The position numbers were made by a program, and so were the translations under genes. DNA of 64,000 nt, taken from Streptomyces scopuliridis RB72. Its GTDB lineage: Bacteria > Actinomycetota > Actinomycetes > Streptomycetales > Streptomycetaceae. Below the pieces are notes generated by a model. The model made no database searches. It was not told where the DNA came from and worked only from the letters and a program-made list of their open reading frames with translations. Of the stretch, positions 1 through 9,189 are shown one piece after another. The stretch spans positions 62,001-126,000 of the forward strand of contig NZ_JOEI01000011.1 of assembly GCF_000718095.1 (NCBI RefSeq). The letters are read 5' to 3'. Each line of letters begins with the position of its first letter. Positions within the stretch are counted from its first letter, which is position 1.

Positions 1-3000
1 CCGGACGCGTGCTCCCCGGATCGCGGTCGCGGTCGTTCGTACGGTCCGTGCCGGGGCGGCGTCGGTCGGGGCGGAGCGTGTCACGGGCCGGGCCGCGACG
101 TGTGGGCCCGCCCGTGCGGTCGTCCCGGTCGTCGTCGCGCGTCCTCTGTTCCGCGTCCCGCGCCCGCCGCCTGGCCGCGTTGACCTCGCGGCCCTCCTCG
201 CGGCGTTCGTCATCCTCGCGGCGTTTCTTCGGCCTGGTGGTGTGCGAGGGGCGTGGTTTCTTCCCCGGGGTGGAGCGCTTACCGGGACGGGGCTTCGGCT
301 GCGGGCGGGACGTCTGGTCCGGCGTCGGCTTGCGCGGGTCCGTGCGGTCGGCCGGCCTGTCGGTGGTCGACCGCTCGTCGTCCTTGGGCTTGCCGGGCGC
401 GTCCGGCTGGCCCGGTGTGTCGGACTGGCCCGGGTTCTTCTTCTTGCGGAGGTTCTTCAGCATGTCGCCGAGGCGGTCGGCCACCTTGCCCATGAACCGG
501 CCCACACCCTCGATCAGGAACTGGTAGACCAGCTCCAGCAGCGCGACGACCCCCGCCGCGACCGCCTTCGCGAAGGGCAGCGCCCCGTTGCCGCTCTTGA
601 CCGACTTCAAGAAGTCCATGAAGAGCCCGAAGGCGGCGAGAATCTCGCTGAGCGCCCCCCAGGCCGTCTGCAGGGCGTCGATTACGGCCATGACCCAGCC
701 GGCGCCGGGGATGAGCTTGGCCACGACCTTCTCGACGACCAGGACGCCGATGATGAGCGGCAGTTGCGGCAGGGCCTCGTCCCAGGCCATCTGGCCCATC
801 TGCTCCGCCGTGACCCCGCCGTCGAGCAGCGCCTGGAAGTCCTCCATCGGGATGCCGATGATTTCCTGGACCTTCTGGTTGAACCAGGCTTTGACGGCGG
901 TCTTGATCTCCTCGAAGAGGTGATCCCTGGCTCCGGTCTCGGCGGCGGCCCCCGCTTTGCTGATCCAGTCGCCGGGGTCGGAGACGATGTCGTTGAAGAT
1001 GGCCGCCCACTCACCGAGGCCCTGCACGACGGCGGCACCGAACTCCAGCGCGCCGACCGTGACGCTCTCCGCGACGTCAACGGCCGCCAGCAGCCCCGTC
1101 TCCAGCAGGTCGAGCCCGGCGAGCAGGGCGCCGCACAGGCCGTCGAGCAGCTTCCCGGCGACCTCCTTGAGGGCGTCGGCGAACTCGTTGACCTTCTCCA
1201 CTGCCCAGTCGCGCACGCCGTCGATGGTGTTGCGCCACTTGTCCCGCATCGCCGGGTAGTCGGCGAGCAGTTCGTCCCCGAGGGCGATCAAGGCGTCGGC
1301 GAAGGTGTTGATCTGGTCGATGACCCAGTTGCGGGCGTCGTCGATGAGCTGGAAGACCGCCTGCTTGAACCTGTCGATGAGGTCGGTGACGACCTGCCGT
1401 GCCCTCTCGAAGACAGTCTTGATGGCGTTCTTGAGCTCTTCGAAGAACTCCTTCAGCTTCTCGATGGCCTCTTCGAGCCAGTTGTCGGCGTCGTCCTTGC
1501 CGTCCTCCTGCTTCTGCTCGGCCTCCTGCTCCGCGTTGGTCTGCTCGTCCGCGATCCTCTGGTTGTCGTCCTCGGTGCGCTTGTCGACGTCCTCGTCGGT
1601 CTTCTTTTCCTTGTCCGTGATGTCCTGGCGGACCTTCTCGTACTTCTTGCCCTTCTTGCCGTCGATCTCCGCGACCTTGTCGTCCTGCTCCTTGCGCCAG
1701 TCGGCGCGGGAGTCGGAGATGTCGGAGCGGCCCTTGTCGCGTGCGTCCGCCTGCTTCTTGCCGCTGGCGGAGACCTCCCGCTGGAGGTCCTGGTCGTACT
1801 TCTGCTTGTCCTGCTGCGTCTTCTCGTCCTTGGACCGGCGCTCCTGGGTCATCCTGCCCCGGCCCTCGGCGAAGCCCGCTTGGATCTGCGGGCCGCGGTC
1901 GTGCTCGGCCACGGCGGAGGCGGACTCGATCGGCACGCCCCCGGACACCGACCGCGGGCCACTCGCCTTCGCGGACTTCTTCCCGCCGGGCACCTTGCCT
2001 GTCAGGGTCTCCTTCGGCACGTCCGGATAGATCTGGTCCTCGCCCATCGGCAGGCCCGCGTCCGTACGGCCCGACTGATGGAGCTCGGTCTTCCGCTCGT
2101 CGAGCTTCTGGCTCTGCTCGTCCGTGCGCCGCGGATCCGAGTCGTTCTCCAGCGGCAGCCTGGGGGCGTCGCCCACCCGCGCGTTCTGCAGCCCTTCGTC
2201 CTTGGTGGGGAGCCCCAGGATCGAGTCGATCAGGTCGTCGAGCGGGAGGATTTCCTTCAGGAGGCTGCCGAACAGCTGGGCGCCGATCGTCACGGCGATG
2301 TCCCACCAGCTGGGCTCCGGCACGTTCGCGCCGGGAAGCTCGCCTTCCGGTTTCTGCTCGCCGGTGATCTCGGGCGTGCTGCCCCGGGCCGCCTCGGTAC
2401 GGGCGACCTTGGCGTTGGTGTAGGTGCCGGGAGCCGCCGCCGTCGGGCCGCCCGGCACCGTCCTCGGGGAGCCCGACGGGCGCTGCGTCTTCGGCGGTGC
2501 CTTGCGCAGCGTCGTCCGTTCCTTGTCGACCGAACGGCCGACCGCGCCGTCGACGCCCTTCAGCGTCTCCAGGGCTTGGTGCGGCTTGAGTCCCGCCGCC
2601 GTGGCCAAGCCTGACTCGGGCGTCGCGTTCGAGACGTCCGGGGCCGAGGTCTCCTTCTTCGGTTTCGCCGAGCCGGACGCGCCTGCCCGGCCACCGCCCC
2701 GTGCCGGAGCCGGGGGCGGGGCCGAGCGGCTGCTCCCTCCGCCGCCTCCGCTCCGGCGGACGGTCTTGGCCGCCTGCCGGGCGGCCTGTCGCTTGGCTCC
2801 CGTCGGTCGGGGACGTGCGCCGGAGCCCGAACCCGATCCCGAAGCGCCCGAGGCCTTGGGGGAGTTGGTCTTTGCCCCCGGGCCGGCCATAGGCGCGGGA
2901 CCATTGCCCGGCGCCAGTTCCGGCGCGGAGGTGGGCCCCGGTGCGGCGACCTGGTCCGGACCGGTCTGAGGGGTGGGGGACGTGGCATGTCCCCCACCCT

Positions 3001-5224
3001 CGGTGACGTCCTGGCCGCCGGGGACAGGGGTGGGCGTGGGCGTGGGTGACGGAGCGCCCTGGTCCGAGCCGCTCCCGCCACGTCCCCCCGCGTCCTCGGC
3101 CTTGTCGGACGGCTTCTCCGCGCCCTTCCCCGCTCCGGTGGCCGACTCCGGTTCGCTCCGGCCGGTCGTGCCGCCGCTCGCGGCCCCTTCCGGCTTTCCG
3201 GCGCCTTCGGTCCGGCTCTCGGCCGCGCCTCCGCCGGCCGACGACGAAGCCGCTCCCTGGGTACGGGCGTCCTCGCCCGCCTTGGCCAGCTGTTCGGGGG
3301 CGGCCGGCTCACCGGCGGCAGGTACCTGAGCGGCGCCGTCGGCGGTACGAGCCTCCTCGTCGCGCCTCCGCGACTCCGCGTCCTCCCGGCCCTCCTCTTC
3401 CGTCTGCCTCTTCGCCCAGTCCCGCTCGGTGCTGTCCGCCACGGCCGCCCCGGAGCCCGGCGACGCCGCAACCCCCGCGTCACCCTCCGGCCCGAGATCC
3501 TGCTCGCCGGCCATGACGTCCCACAGCTCCTGGACGGTCCGGCTCTCCGAATCCTCCTCGTCGGTGCGCTCGGAGACGGCCGGGGACTCCTCGGGTTCCG
3601 CGACGTCCTGGAGTGCGTCCGGCTCCGCATCACCCTCGGTGGACGAGATGCCGGGCTGACGAGGTTCGCCCTTCTTCCGCAACCGGAACAGCCGGGGATC
3701 GTCCGCGGTGTCCAGCCCCGACGGTTCGCTGTCCGCACCGCGTGCGCCGGAGCCTGCCGTGTCCTCGTCGGCGGCCGGCTCCTCCTCCGTGGGCTCGGAC
3801 TCCAGGCCCAACGGCTCGTCGTCGGCGTCCTGTTCATTCTCCGGGTCACCCGCGGTGCGGGCCCGGCGGGTGTCACCGCCGGTCCGGAGCTTCTCGCCGG
3901 GCTCGGTACCGCTTCTGTCAGCGGCTGCCGGGGCGGCCGCGGCGCTCCGGGCGACCGTCGAGGCCTCGTCCTGCCCTGGCTGCCGCTCGCCCGCCTGCCG
4001 TTCCGGCTCCTGCGGTGCCTCGTCCTCCGAGCCCGCACCCTCCTCCTGCTCCTGCTCCGCCGCGGTCGCGTCGTCCTTCTGTCCGTCCTCCTGGGCCTTC
4101 TGCCGGTCCTCCTGCGCGGCGGCGTCCTTGTCATCGCGGGCGGAGGCATCCCTGTCCTGCTGCTGGGACTGCGACCTGTCCTGCTGCCGGCCGGCGGCCT
4201 CCTCCTGGTTCTGGGCGGCCACCTGTTCAGGGGAGCCCGAGACGTCAGCGCCGTCCCGGTCCCCGGCCCCGGTCCGTCCGCCGCCCTCGCCGGGCCGGTC
4301 CCGCTCATCCTGCCGAGCGGGCTCCCGTCGGTCCTCGTTCGGCTTACGCGCGTCACCCCGCCGCTGGGCCGACTCGCGCTCACGTTCCTGCGCGACATCC
4401 TCCGCCTCGCCGGGAACGGCCATGGGTGCCCCGGCGGCCTCCAGCGGCAACGGCCCCTGCTCCGTCTCCTCGACCAGGTCCAGCAGCCGGTCGAGTGCGG
4501 GGGTGGGCAGCCGCAGTTCCAGTCGATCGAGGACGATGTCCTGCACCTGCGGTGCCATACGCGCCAGTTGAAGTCGTACACGACCCGACCGGTCCTCCGG
4601 ATCACCGCGCAGGGAGCGCAGGACGCCGTTCGCCAGGCGGTCGATCACCGTCGCGGGATCCAGCTCCTCCATGCGGCGCCGGTCGGCGTCCACGGTCGCG
4701 TACCGCAGCCAGCCCGGTGTGGACTCGTCCCGTCGTACGTCCGCCGCCGGTTCTCCGTCCCGTACGAGGTCCTGCGCCGCCGACTCCGCCTCGCGTTCCA
4801 TCGCCTGTTGCGGCAGGCTCACCGCGCCCAGGTCGCGGCCCGCGCGCAGGGCGCCCAGGCCGTCCGGGTTCTGGACCGTGTGGAGCAACTCGTGGGCGAG
4901 CAGGCGCTGGCCGTCGGTCGTGCCCGGGCGGTAGGTGCCCTCGCGGAAGAAGATGTCCTGGCCGACCGCGACCGCGTCCGCGCCCAGTAGGTCCGTGAGC
5001 GCGCCCGCGTCGCGGTCGGTGTGGAGGCGTACGCGGCTGAAGTCGTGGCCGAGTTGTTCCTCCAGCTCGCGGCGTACGCTCAGGTCCAGGGGCTGGCCGG
5101 CGCCGCTGACGATGTTCTTCGGTTCCGGGGTACGGGACTTGGACCGCGCCTTGCGCTTGCGCTGCTTGTCTTTCGTCGACTGGTTCGACTGGCTGTTCTG
5201 CGCTCCGGAGTGCGTGGTACTCAT
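1..5224 (-). CDS. Giant DUF4157 (eCIS-core domain) protein, 3' end outside window
   Basis: The frame is open from ATG at 5224 to the left edge, at least 1741 codons; I checked it by translating several stretches, including both ends. Residues about 40-120 form a DUF4157 domain (starts GQPLDLSVRRELEEQLG) with the zinc-protease-like motif HELLH at residues 111-115. About residues 220-1000 are long low-complexity, highly charged Gln/Glu/Asp/Arg and Pro/Gly/Ser sequence. Residues about 1100-1260 are coiled-coil-like and Lys/Glu/Asp/Gln rich. Residues about 1260-1560 are amphipathic to hydrophobic helices, including a hydrophobic run near 1485-1510 (LPLIIGVLVVEKVVAK). After that comes a Lys/Arg/Asp/Pro-rich tail. 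DUF4157 marks proteins encoded with eCIS particles, often cargo or cargo-linked. The start overlaps the upstream stop as ATGA, so it is translationally coupled to the particle operon. I infer an eCIS-associated effector or scaffold; the toxin end, if any, is not in view. Confidence 0.85.
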   Translation of the reverse strand, partial: MSTTHSGAQNSQSNQSTKDKQRKRKARSKSRTPEPKNIVSGAGQPLDLSVRRELEEQLGHDFSRVRLHTDRDAGALTDLLGADAVAVGQDIFFREGTYRPGTTDGQRLLAHELLHTVQNPDGLGALRAGRDLGAVSLPQQAMEREAESAAQDLVRDGEPAADVRRDESTPGWLRYATVDADRRRMEELDPATVIDRLANGVLRSLRGDPEDRSGRVRLQLARMAPQVQDIVLDRLELRLPTPALDRLLDLVEETEQGPLPLEAAGAPMAVPGEAEDVAQERERESAQRRGDARKPNEDRREPARQDERDRPGEGGGRTGAGDRDGADVSGSPEQVAAQNQEEAAGRQQDRSQSQQQDRDASARDDKDAAAQEDRQKAQEDGQKDDATAAEQEQEEGAGSEDEAPQEPERQAGERQPGQDEASTVARSAAAAPAAADRSGTEPGEKLRTGGDTRRARTAGDPENEQDADDEPLGLESEPTEEEPAADEDTAGSGARGADSEPSGLDTADDPRLFRLRKKGEPRQPGISSTEGDAEPDALQDVAEPEESPAVSERTDEEDSESRTVQELWDVMAGEQDLGPEGDAGVAASPGSGAAVADSTERDWAKRQTEEEGREDAESRRRDEEARTADGAAQVPAAGEPAAPEQLAKAGEDARTQGAASSSAGGGAAESRTEGAGKPEGAASGGTTGRSEPESATGAGKGAEKPSDKAEDAGGRGGSGSDQGAPSPTPTPTPVPGGQDVTEGGGHATSPTPQTGPDQVAAPGPTSAPELAPGNGPAPMAGPGAKTNSPKASGASGSGSGSGARPRPTGAKRQAARQAAKTVRRSGGGGGSSRSAPPPAPARGGGRAGASGSAKPKKETSAPDVSNATPESGLATAAGLKPHQALETLKGVDGAVGRSVDKERTTLRKAPPKTQRPSGSPRTVPGGPTAAAPGTYTNAKVARTEAARGSTPEITGEQKPEGELPGANVPEPSWWDIAVTIGAQLFGSLLKEILPLDDLIDSILGLPTKDEGLQNARVGDAPRLPLENDSDPRRTDEQSQKLDERKTELHQSGRTDAGLPMGEDQIYPDVPKETLTGKVPGGKKSAKASGPRSVSGGVPIESASAVAEHDRGPQIQAGFAEGRGRMTQERRSKDEKTQQDKQKYDQDLQREVSASGKKQADARDKGRSDISDSRADWRKEQDDKVAEIDGKKGKKYEKVRQDITDKEKKTDEDVDKRTEDDNQRIADEQTNAEQEAEQKQEDGKDDADNWLEEAIEKLKEFFEELKNAIKTVFERARQVVTDLIDRFKQAVFQLIDDARNWVIDQINTFADALIALGDELLADYPAMRDKWRNTIDGVRDWAVEKVNEFADALKEVAGKLLDGLCGALLAGLDLLETGLLAAVDVAESVTVGALEFGAAVVQGLGEWAAIFNDIVSDPGDWISKAGAAAETGARDHLFEEIKTAVKAWFNQKVQEIIGIPMEDFQALLDGGVTAEQMGQMAWDEALPQLPLIIGVLVVEKVVAKLIPGAGWVMAVIDALQTAWGALSEILAAFGLFMDFLKSVKSGNGALPFAKAVAAGVVALLELVYQFLIEGVGRFMGKVADRLGDMLKNLRKKKNPGQSDTPGQPDAPGKPKDDERSTTDRPADRTDPRKPTPDQTSRPQPKPRPGKRSTPGKKPRPSHTTRPKKRREDDERREEGREVNAARRRARDAEQRTRDDDRDDRTGGPTRRGPARDTLRPDRRRPGTDRTNDRDRDPGSTRP

Positions 5225-5520
5225 CGCGATTCACCCCGTCCCGAGAGCCCCGCGTGCACCGCGCGTGCCAGTGCCTCGCCCAGTCGTCGTGGTGAGGTGG
5301 TCGCGGGCAGGGGCGGCAGGCCGGAGAGGGTGTCCAGGGCACGGCCGCCGTTCGTGGCCAGGGGTACGCCCCCGTCCCGTACGAGTCGGGACAGCTCCGT
5401 CTGGAAAGCGGCCGAGACGCGGTCCGCGTCGACGCGGTCGAAGCCGTCCAGGACCAGTTCGCCGATGTCCACCTGTATGGTGCGCGGCGTCTCGTTCAGC
5501 GGTGCCTCGTTCAGACCCAT
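5221..5520 (-). CDS. Small eCIS-cluster protein between ATPase and DUF4157 protein
   Basis: This 99-residue protein has no signal peptide or membrane segment. Its N-terminal half contains an acidic segment (QVDIGELVLDGFDRVDADRV) and a helix beginning AAFQTELSRLV; the C-terminal half is Pro/Gly containing. Its start lies inside the end of the AAA+ gene (10-base overlap) and its stop overlaps the DUF4157 start as ATGA. Ribosomes would therefore pass from ATPase to this gene to the DUF4157 gene. Small ORFs of this sort sit at this place in actinobacterial eCIS loci. I do not recognise a named family; a chaperone or adaptor for the DUF4157 protein is only a guess from position. Confidence 0.8.
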   Translation of the reverse strand: MGLNEAPLNETPRTIQVDIGELVLDGFDRVDADRVSAAFQTELSRLVRDGGVPLATNGGRALDTLSGLPPLPATTSPRRLGEALARAVHAGLSGRGESR

Positions 5521-7541
5521 CCGTGCACCTCCGAGGGCGTCAACGAGCGGTCCAGCTTGAGGTATTCGGTGCGCGCCGCCTCCAGCATGTGGCGCATCTG
5601 GAGGCGGTCGCCCTCCTCGGCGGCGAGGAAGGCGCCCGAGAGCGCGATGTTGCGAATCGAGCCGCCGGCCACGGTCAGCCGGGCCAGTTGCGCCGGATCG
5701 ATCCCCTTCATCGGCGCCCGCGGGGGCAGCACCCGCCGCCAGATCTCCGCGCGCTCGGCCTCGCCGGGGAAGGGGAAGTCGACGACGAAGCGGATGCGGC
5801 GCATGAACGCCGTGTCCAGCGCCTGCTTCATATTGGTGGTGAGGATCGCCAGTCCCCGGTACGCCTCCATCCGCATCAGCAGATAGCTGACCTCCAGGTT
5901 GGCGTACCGGTCATGGCTGTCCTTGACCTCGCTGCGCTTGCCGAAGAGCGCGTCGGCCTCGTCGAACAGCAGCAGCGCGCCGCCGCGTTCGGCCGCGTCG
6001 AACACCCGGCGCAGATTCTTCTCGGTCTCACCGATGTACTTGCTGACCACCTGCGACAGATCGATGATGAACAGATCCAGGCCCAGTTCCCGCGCCATCA
6101 CCTCGGCCGCCAGGGTCTTTCCGGTACCGGAGCCGCCCGCGAAGAGCGCGGTGACGCCCAGGCCCCGGCGCAGCGTCGCCTCGAAGCCCCACTCCTGGTA
6201 GACGGTGGCCCGCTGCCGTACGTGCGCGACGATCTCGCGCAGGATCCTCAACTGCCTTTCCGCCAGGACGAGATCGCCCCAGGCCGCCTCCGGTTCGATC
6301 CGCCGGCCCAGCTCGTCCATGCCCATCCGGGCCTCGGTGAGCCCGGCACGCCAGGCGAGTTGGGCCGCGTCCGGCTCGTCGTCACCGGACAGATCCCGTA
6401 CGACGGCGGCGCCCGCTGACCGGATCAGATGGGGCGGCAGCGAGAACTGCTCGACCAAGTCCTTCAAGTCGTGTTCCGACACCGCCGGTACATCCTGAAA
6501 GGCGTGCGCCCACACCCCCAACTGCTCCTCGGCGTCGAGCGACGGCACGGACACCCGCTCGCCGCGCGGCCGGGCGGTCTGCCGCGGATCGAGACTGGAG
6601 ACCACGAGGGGTACGCCCGCGCTCTCCACGAACGCGTCGGTGGCGGCGGCCTGTTCACGGTCCGGCTCACCGATCTCCACCAGCAGCGCGGCGGGCAGCA
6701 GGATCGCCTCACGCTGCCAGAGCCGGGCCAGCCGGTCGCGTTCCACCGGATCGGTGGGCAGATCGTCGGCGGCCAGCGCGTACAGACCGAGCCCCGAACG
6801 GCGGGCGGCCGCGGCGGCGATATCGGCCCGGGAGCGGAGATCCCCGCCCACCAGCTCGACACGTAACGGGGCGTACGGCCCGGCGCCCGCCAGCCCCGCC
6901 GCGACCCGGCTCGCCGCCTGTTCGTACGAGGCGGGGAGGGAGTCCGGCGCGGTCGTACGGCGCAACAGGCCGTGCAGCCGCGCGTCCAGATACGGCGAGC
7001 CGACGAGGAAGTGCAGGATGCGTTCGTCGAGGCGCAGCCGGGAGGTGGTCAGCCGCGTCTCGTCGTCCAGCTCGACCAGTCGCCAGCGGCGCAGTGGGGC
7101 GACGGGCGTCAGCGCGCTCCAGTGCGGCTCCGCCAGAGCGGCGAGGGCGAGCGAGAAGGTCGGGTGCGCCCGGTCGGGATCGCCGCTCGCGGCGGCGCAA
7201 CGGGAGCCGGTGGTGGGGTCGAGCTCCGCTGCCGCGGCGAGCAGGATCACCTCGCGTTCGAACGCGCTGAGCCCGAAGCATCTGACGAGCGCGTCCAGGG
7301 TTCCGGGACCGGTGACGGCATATCCGGTGCCGGTGCCGGTGCCGATGTCGGTGCCCGCGGGCGCGTCGCCCTCCGTCGGCCGCGTACGGTCCTCGGCGCG
7401 CCGCGCGTGGGCGTCGACACGCGCGAGGACGGAGCGTACGGCCGCGGCCAGCGCGCGACCGTCCGTACCGACGCTTTCCGCCGCGCCCCGGTCCGTTCCC
7501 CCGTGCGTCCCCATGCCCTCACCCGCCCCCGTCTCCCGCAC
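5511..7541 (-). CDS. AAA+ ATPase of contractile injection system (Afp15/Pvc15 type)
   Basis: 676 residues. The N-terminal two thirds is an eCIS-type non-catalytic region. The AAA+ module is C-terminal: Walker A GGSGTGKT near residue 467, Walker B LLLFDEAD near 525, a sensor-type ILTTN segment and the downstream FMRRIRF arginine region. This is the usual layout of the cytosolic ATPase found in almost every eCIS cluster, thought to act in particle assembly or cargo loading. It follows the DUF4255 gene by 6 bases and overlaps the next small gene. The start is given as GTG 7541; ATG at 7514 (MGTHGG) preceded by GGTGAGGG is a reasonable alternative. Confidence 0.92.
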   Translation of the reverse strand: MRETGAGEGMGTHGGTDRGAAESVGTDGRALAAAVRSVLARVDAHARRAEDRTRPTEGDAPAGTDIGTGTGTGYAVTGPGTLDALVRCFGLSAFEREVILLAAAAELDPTTGSRCAAASGDPDRAHPTFSLALAALAEPHWSALTPVAPLRRWRLVELDDETRLTTSRLRLDERILHFLVGSPYLDARLHGLLRRTTAPDSLPASYEQAASRVAAGLAGAGPYAPLRVELVGGDLRSRADIAAAAARRSGLGLYALAADDLPTDPVERDRLARLWQREAILLPAALLVEIGEPDREQAAATDAFVESAGVPLVVSSLDPRQTARPRGERVSVPSLDAEEQLGVWAHAFQDVPAVSEHDLKDLVEQFSLPPHLIRSAGAAVVRDLSGDDEPDAAQLAWRAGLTEARMGMDELGRRIEPEAAWGDLVLAERQLRILREIVAHVRQRATVYQEWGFEATLRRGLGVTALFAGGSGTGKTLAAEVMARELGLDLFIIDLSQVVSKYIGETEKNLRRVFDAAERGGALLLFDEADALFGKRSEVKDSHDRYANLEVSYLLMRMEAYRGLAILTTNMKQALDTAFMRRIRFVVDFPFPGEAERAEIWRRVLPPRAPMKGIDPAQLARLTVAGGSIRNIALSGAFLAAEEGDRLQMRHMLEAARTEYLKLDRSLTPSEVHGWV

Positions 7542-7547
7542 CGCGCC

Positions 7548-8432
7548 TCAGCTCTCCGTGCCGTCGTCGCCCGCGCCGGGCTTCCCACGGGTGTGGGTAC
7601 GCGTACGAGAGGCGGACGCGGCCCGCTTGGCCGCCGGCTTGGAGGCGGCGGTCTTGCTCGCCGCGCGCTTCTTCGCGGGTGCGTCGGCCTTCGGCTTCGG
7701 CTTCGGCTCCGTTTCCGTCGCAGTCGCAGTCGCTGGCTCCGTCTCCGGACCCGCCTCCGCCTCCGTGGCGGTTTCGCCGACGCCTGACGGTTCCCCCGCG
7801 GTCGGCGGCACCGGCGCGCCCGGCGCCCCGAACGGCAGCGCCCGTACCGTACGCCGCTCGACCGGTTTCGCCGGGGCGGGCCTCTCGCGGCCCTCGATCA
7901 GCACCAGCGATGCCTGGTACGCCACCGACAGTGTGTACGGCGTCTGATGGAGCATCCCCCAGAGCTTGGACGTCTCGTCGATGTCCATCACCGTCGGTGT
8001 GAACCGCACCCGCTGCGGCGACTCGGCCAGATCGCTGCCCGACAGATAGGGACGCTCGGCCGCCAGCTCGATCAACTCCTGGGGCAGGACCGGGATTTCG
8101 TGCAGGGTCCGGACCACACACCCGATCAGCCGCTGACCGACCAGCTCGGCCTCCTCCCCGTACGCGCTGATCAGATAGTGCAGATCCAGGGGCGCGGCGG
8201 GCCGCTTGACCAGCGTGCCGTCCGACGCGCGCGTCGGCAGATCGGTGTGACGCATCGAGGCGTTCGGAGTGACCTGGTACAGAAAGACATTGACGGTCGG
8301 CTCGGCCGGTGGCTCGGCCGGCGGTTTACGGGTCTCCACCTTGACCGCGATATCCATCTCGGGCCCCAGATTGCTCTCGATCAGCAGAGCCAGGGCCTGG
8401 GTGACCGTCGCGACGGCAAGTGCGTTGCTCAT
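7548..8432 (-). CDS. DUF4255 (Pvc16-N type) tail terminator/cap protein with basic tail
   Basis: 294 residues. Residues 1-190 are a DUF4255 domain: MSNALAVATVTQALALLIE at the start, NVFLYQVTPNASMRHTDLP, then DLHYLISAYGEEAELVGQRLIG. In eCIS particles (Afp16/Pvc16) and the related T4 gp15 role, this protein caps tube and sheath. After residue 190 the protein turns low complexity: an acidic Glu/Thr/Ala stretch, then about 65 residues of Lys/Ala/Arg repeats (KPKPKADAPAKKRA, KTAASKPAAKRAAS) resembling histone H1 or bacterial HU-tail sequence. That tail is not needed for the known cap fold. The gene sits 4 bases after the preceding ORF and 6 bases before the ATPase. Confidence 0.9.
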   Translation of the reverse strand: MSNALAVATVTQALALLIESNLGPEMDIAVKVETRKPPAEPPAEPTVNVFLYQVTPNASMRHTDLPTRASDGTLVKRPAAPLDLHYLISAYGEEAELVGQRLIGCVVRTLHEIPVLPQELIELAAERPYLSGSDLAESPQRVRFTPTVMDIDETSKLWGMLHQTPYTLSVAYQASLVLIEGRERPAPAKPVERRTVRALPFGAPGAPVPPTAGEPSGVGETATEAEAGPETEPATATATETEPKPKPKADAPAKKRAASKTAASKPAAKRAASASRTRTHTRGKPGAGDDGTES

Positions 8433-8436
8433 GGCC

Positions 8437-9189
8437 TCAGTTCCTCTTCTCGCCGCGCGACAGATAGTCGTCCAGGGTCAGCGCGGGCGCGCGCCGTCCG
8501 GTGTGACCGGGGCGGCCCGCGGCGGTGGAGCGATCCCCGCCGGGCGGCGGCGCCGCGCTCACTTCGAGCCGGCCGATCTGTACGTGGACGACACGTTCGG
8601 CCTGCTTGGGCGCGCGCCGGCCCACCCCGTTCGGCGCGGCGCCCCGGGCGGCCGCGGTGTCGGCGTCGCGCGGTCTGAGCGGCGTGGTGGCGGCCGGGGG
8701 AGCGGGGGCGGCGGCGCGCGGTGCGGTGGCGGGCGCGGTCCGCGGTGTGCCGGCCGCCGAGGCGGCCACGGCGCGCCACGGTGCGCGCGGGCTCTCGTCC
8801 GCCGCCTGACGTGGCCCCGGAGTCCGGTGTGACAACGGTGGGAGCAGCGGCCCCGTGCTCGGCGTGGCGGGGGAGCCGGCGGGCCGCTCGGGCTCGCCGC
8901 CCGGACGTACCGCCTCGGTCCGTACCACCGTATGCCGGTCCGTCCGCACCTCGCGCTCCTGACGCACCAACTCACCCGACCCAAAGGCGGGTTGGGGAGC
9001 GGACGGGATCAGCGCGGCCGGCTCGTCGGGCTCCTGCGGGCCGGACCGCAGCGCCTCCACCCGCTCGTACGGGCCGGGCAGCCGTGGCCGGACCCGCGCC
9101 ATGCCCCCGACGCCCTCGGCGCCCTCGGCGCCGCCCACCCCGGGCACCGGCGTATACCGGGCGAGCAGCCGGTCGAAGTAGTCAGGCAT
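8437..9189 (-). CDS. Proline-rich eCIS-cluster protein with C-terminal IGRLEV/DDYL motif
   Basis: 250 residues from ATG 9189 (MPDYFDRLLARYTP). I chose this start because it overlaps the upstream gene's stop by 8 bases and the upstream extension reads as out-of-frame shadow. After the short conserved N-terminus, the middle is Pro/Ala/Arg low complexity. The C-terminus has a compact segment, RVVHVQIGRLEVSA followed by LTLDDYLSRGEKRN. Similar small proteins with an IGR(V/L)EV strand and a terminal LDDYL helix occur beside DUF4255 genes in eCIS loci as far as I recall; their function is unknown. It is probably a structural or assembly partner placed between baseplate and cap genes. Confidence 0.8.
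   Translation of the reverse strand: MPDYFDRLLARYTPVPGVGGAEGAEGVGGMARVRPRLPGPYERVEALRSGPQEPDEPAALIPSAPQPAFGSGELVRQEREVRTDRHTVVRTEAVRPGGEPERPAGSPATPSTGPLLPPLSHRTPGPRQAADESPRAPWRAVAASAAGTPRTAPATAPRAAAPAPPAATTPLRPRDADTAAARGAAPNGVGRRAPKQAERVVHVQIGRLEVSAAPPPGGDRSTAAGRPGHTGRRAPALTLDDYLSRGEKRN

Noticed and set aside
242..2614. 790-codon plus-strand frame
   Set aside because: It is the exact codon-by-codon antisense of the giant DUF4157 gene. High GC third positions make antisense frames stay open; its sequence has no family motifs.
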